Assembly (NCBI RefSeq): GCF_013373865.1
Contig: NC_050477.1
Span: forward strand, 8,101,722 to 8,165,721
DNA from: Monomorium pharaonis
Lineage: Eukaryota > Arthropoda > Insecta > Hymenoptera > Formicidae
DNA length: 64,000 nucleotides
Direction: 5' to 3'
Under the pieces are notes generated by a model. That model made no database searches, was not told the DNA's origin, and was given only the letters and a program-made list of their open reading frames with translations. Both the position numbers and the translations under genes were made by a program. Of the stretch, positions 63,601 through 64,000 are shown piece by piece. Numbering within the stretch: position 1 is the stretch's first letter; each line of letters opens with the position of its first letter.

Positions 63601-64000
63601 GTGTTAGATATTGTTTGATTATTATTTATATTGTGTATTTGCACTTACATGTAAAATAATTAAAAATAGTCTCTTTTTCAATTAATAATTAGAAATAAAC
63701 AACATGAAAATACAGAATATTTCCGTAAAGTTTTTTAAACTTTAATCAGTTATGGAATGTTTTTAAGCATAACGAACGCGCTATATTTGTGCGATTGATC
63801 GTACGAAACCAGACAAAAGGATGAGGGAAAAGTTTAAGAAGCGTGAGGCGGCCGTTTTACGAGGAAAACTTTGAGCGTTTAAATTCAGCTGCGGTTTCTA
63901 GAAACGATTAAAGACATCAATCGTAAATTATCTTGGTGGCAATTAACACTCGGGATGCCATGAGTGATAAAACGTTGAATTTATTATAATTAAGAGTTTG
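60621..64000. other. gene-free stretch
   Basis: AT-rich with a few CpG-rich patches (61000-61250, 61660-61880, 63000-63240). An inverted pair, gtcaagagttg (61395-61405) and caactcttgac (61479-61489), could form a loose hairpin. No coding region, RNA gene or transposon terminus was recognised. Confidence 0.4.
60888..60906. repeat. CAG trinucleotide run
   Basis: Six CAG units in non-coding context. Confidence 0.9.

Overview
This is a stretch of animal nuclear DNA, most likely from an insect and plausibly a hymenopteran such as an ant. The insect call rests on split zinc-finger exons matching the BCL11 family (Drosophila CG9650), introns of about 60 bp to 2 kb with ordinary GT-AG borders, AT-rich DNA broken by CpG-rich patches, and many long CT/GA microsatellites. 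Hymenoptera is an inference from the high CpG content and GC heterogeneity. There is no operon structure and I saw no rRNA, tRNA or CRISPR array.

Layout. Positions 1-33,900 are gene-poor: AT-rich DNA alternates with CpG-rich islands and microsatellites, with one TA-flanked inverted-repeat MITE (2625-2815), a stable 85-nt hairpin (25055-25139) and only one weak hypothetical ORF (1310-1666). At 33,987-35,546 on the minus strand lies an intact 519-residue ORF for a secreted, tyrosine- and arginine-rich protein of unknown function. Less than 500 bp upstream of its start codon is the most striking object in the window: an 8.7-kb element (36,023-44,740) with imperfect inverted termini of about 220-250 bp, a near-perfect 9-bp target-site duplication, and an interior that is almost wholly a satellite of 53 full 153-bp units plus a partial one. 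The monomer is recognisably derived from the inner part of the element's own terminus. The array has dimer (306 bp), trimer (459 bp) and hexamer (918 bp) higher-order structure. The architecture fits a Foldback/MULE-like non-autonomous transposon that has become a satellite array.

Positions 44,750-51,690 are mostly AT-rich, with a second TA-flanked MITE (48,022-48,435). From 56,652 down to 51,692 on the minus strand are five exons in consistent phase of a BCL11/CG9650-like transcription factor: a basic/proline-rich exon, a C2HC-finger exon, a C2H2-finger exon, an acidic exon, and a short exon ending in a stop codon. The start lies beyond the right edge or in an unrecognised exon. The C-terminal finger cluster typical of the family was not seen. 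This suggests a short isoform ends here, or a giant intron that would enclose the secreted-protein gene and the satellite element. At 60,234-59,347 on the minus strand a small three-exon gene is predicted from splice sites and frame only, next to a CpG-rich patch that could be its promoter. The rest, to 64,000, is non-coding as far as I can tell.
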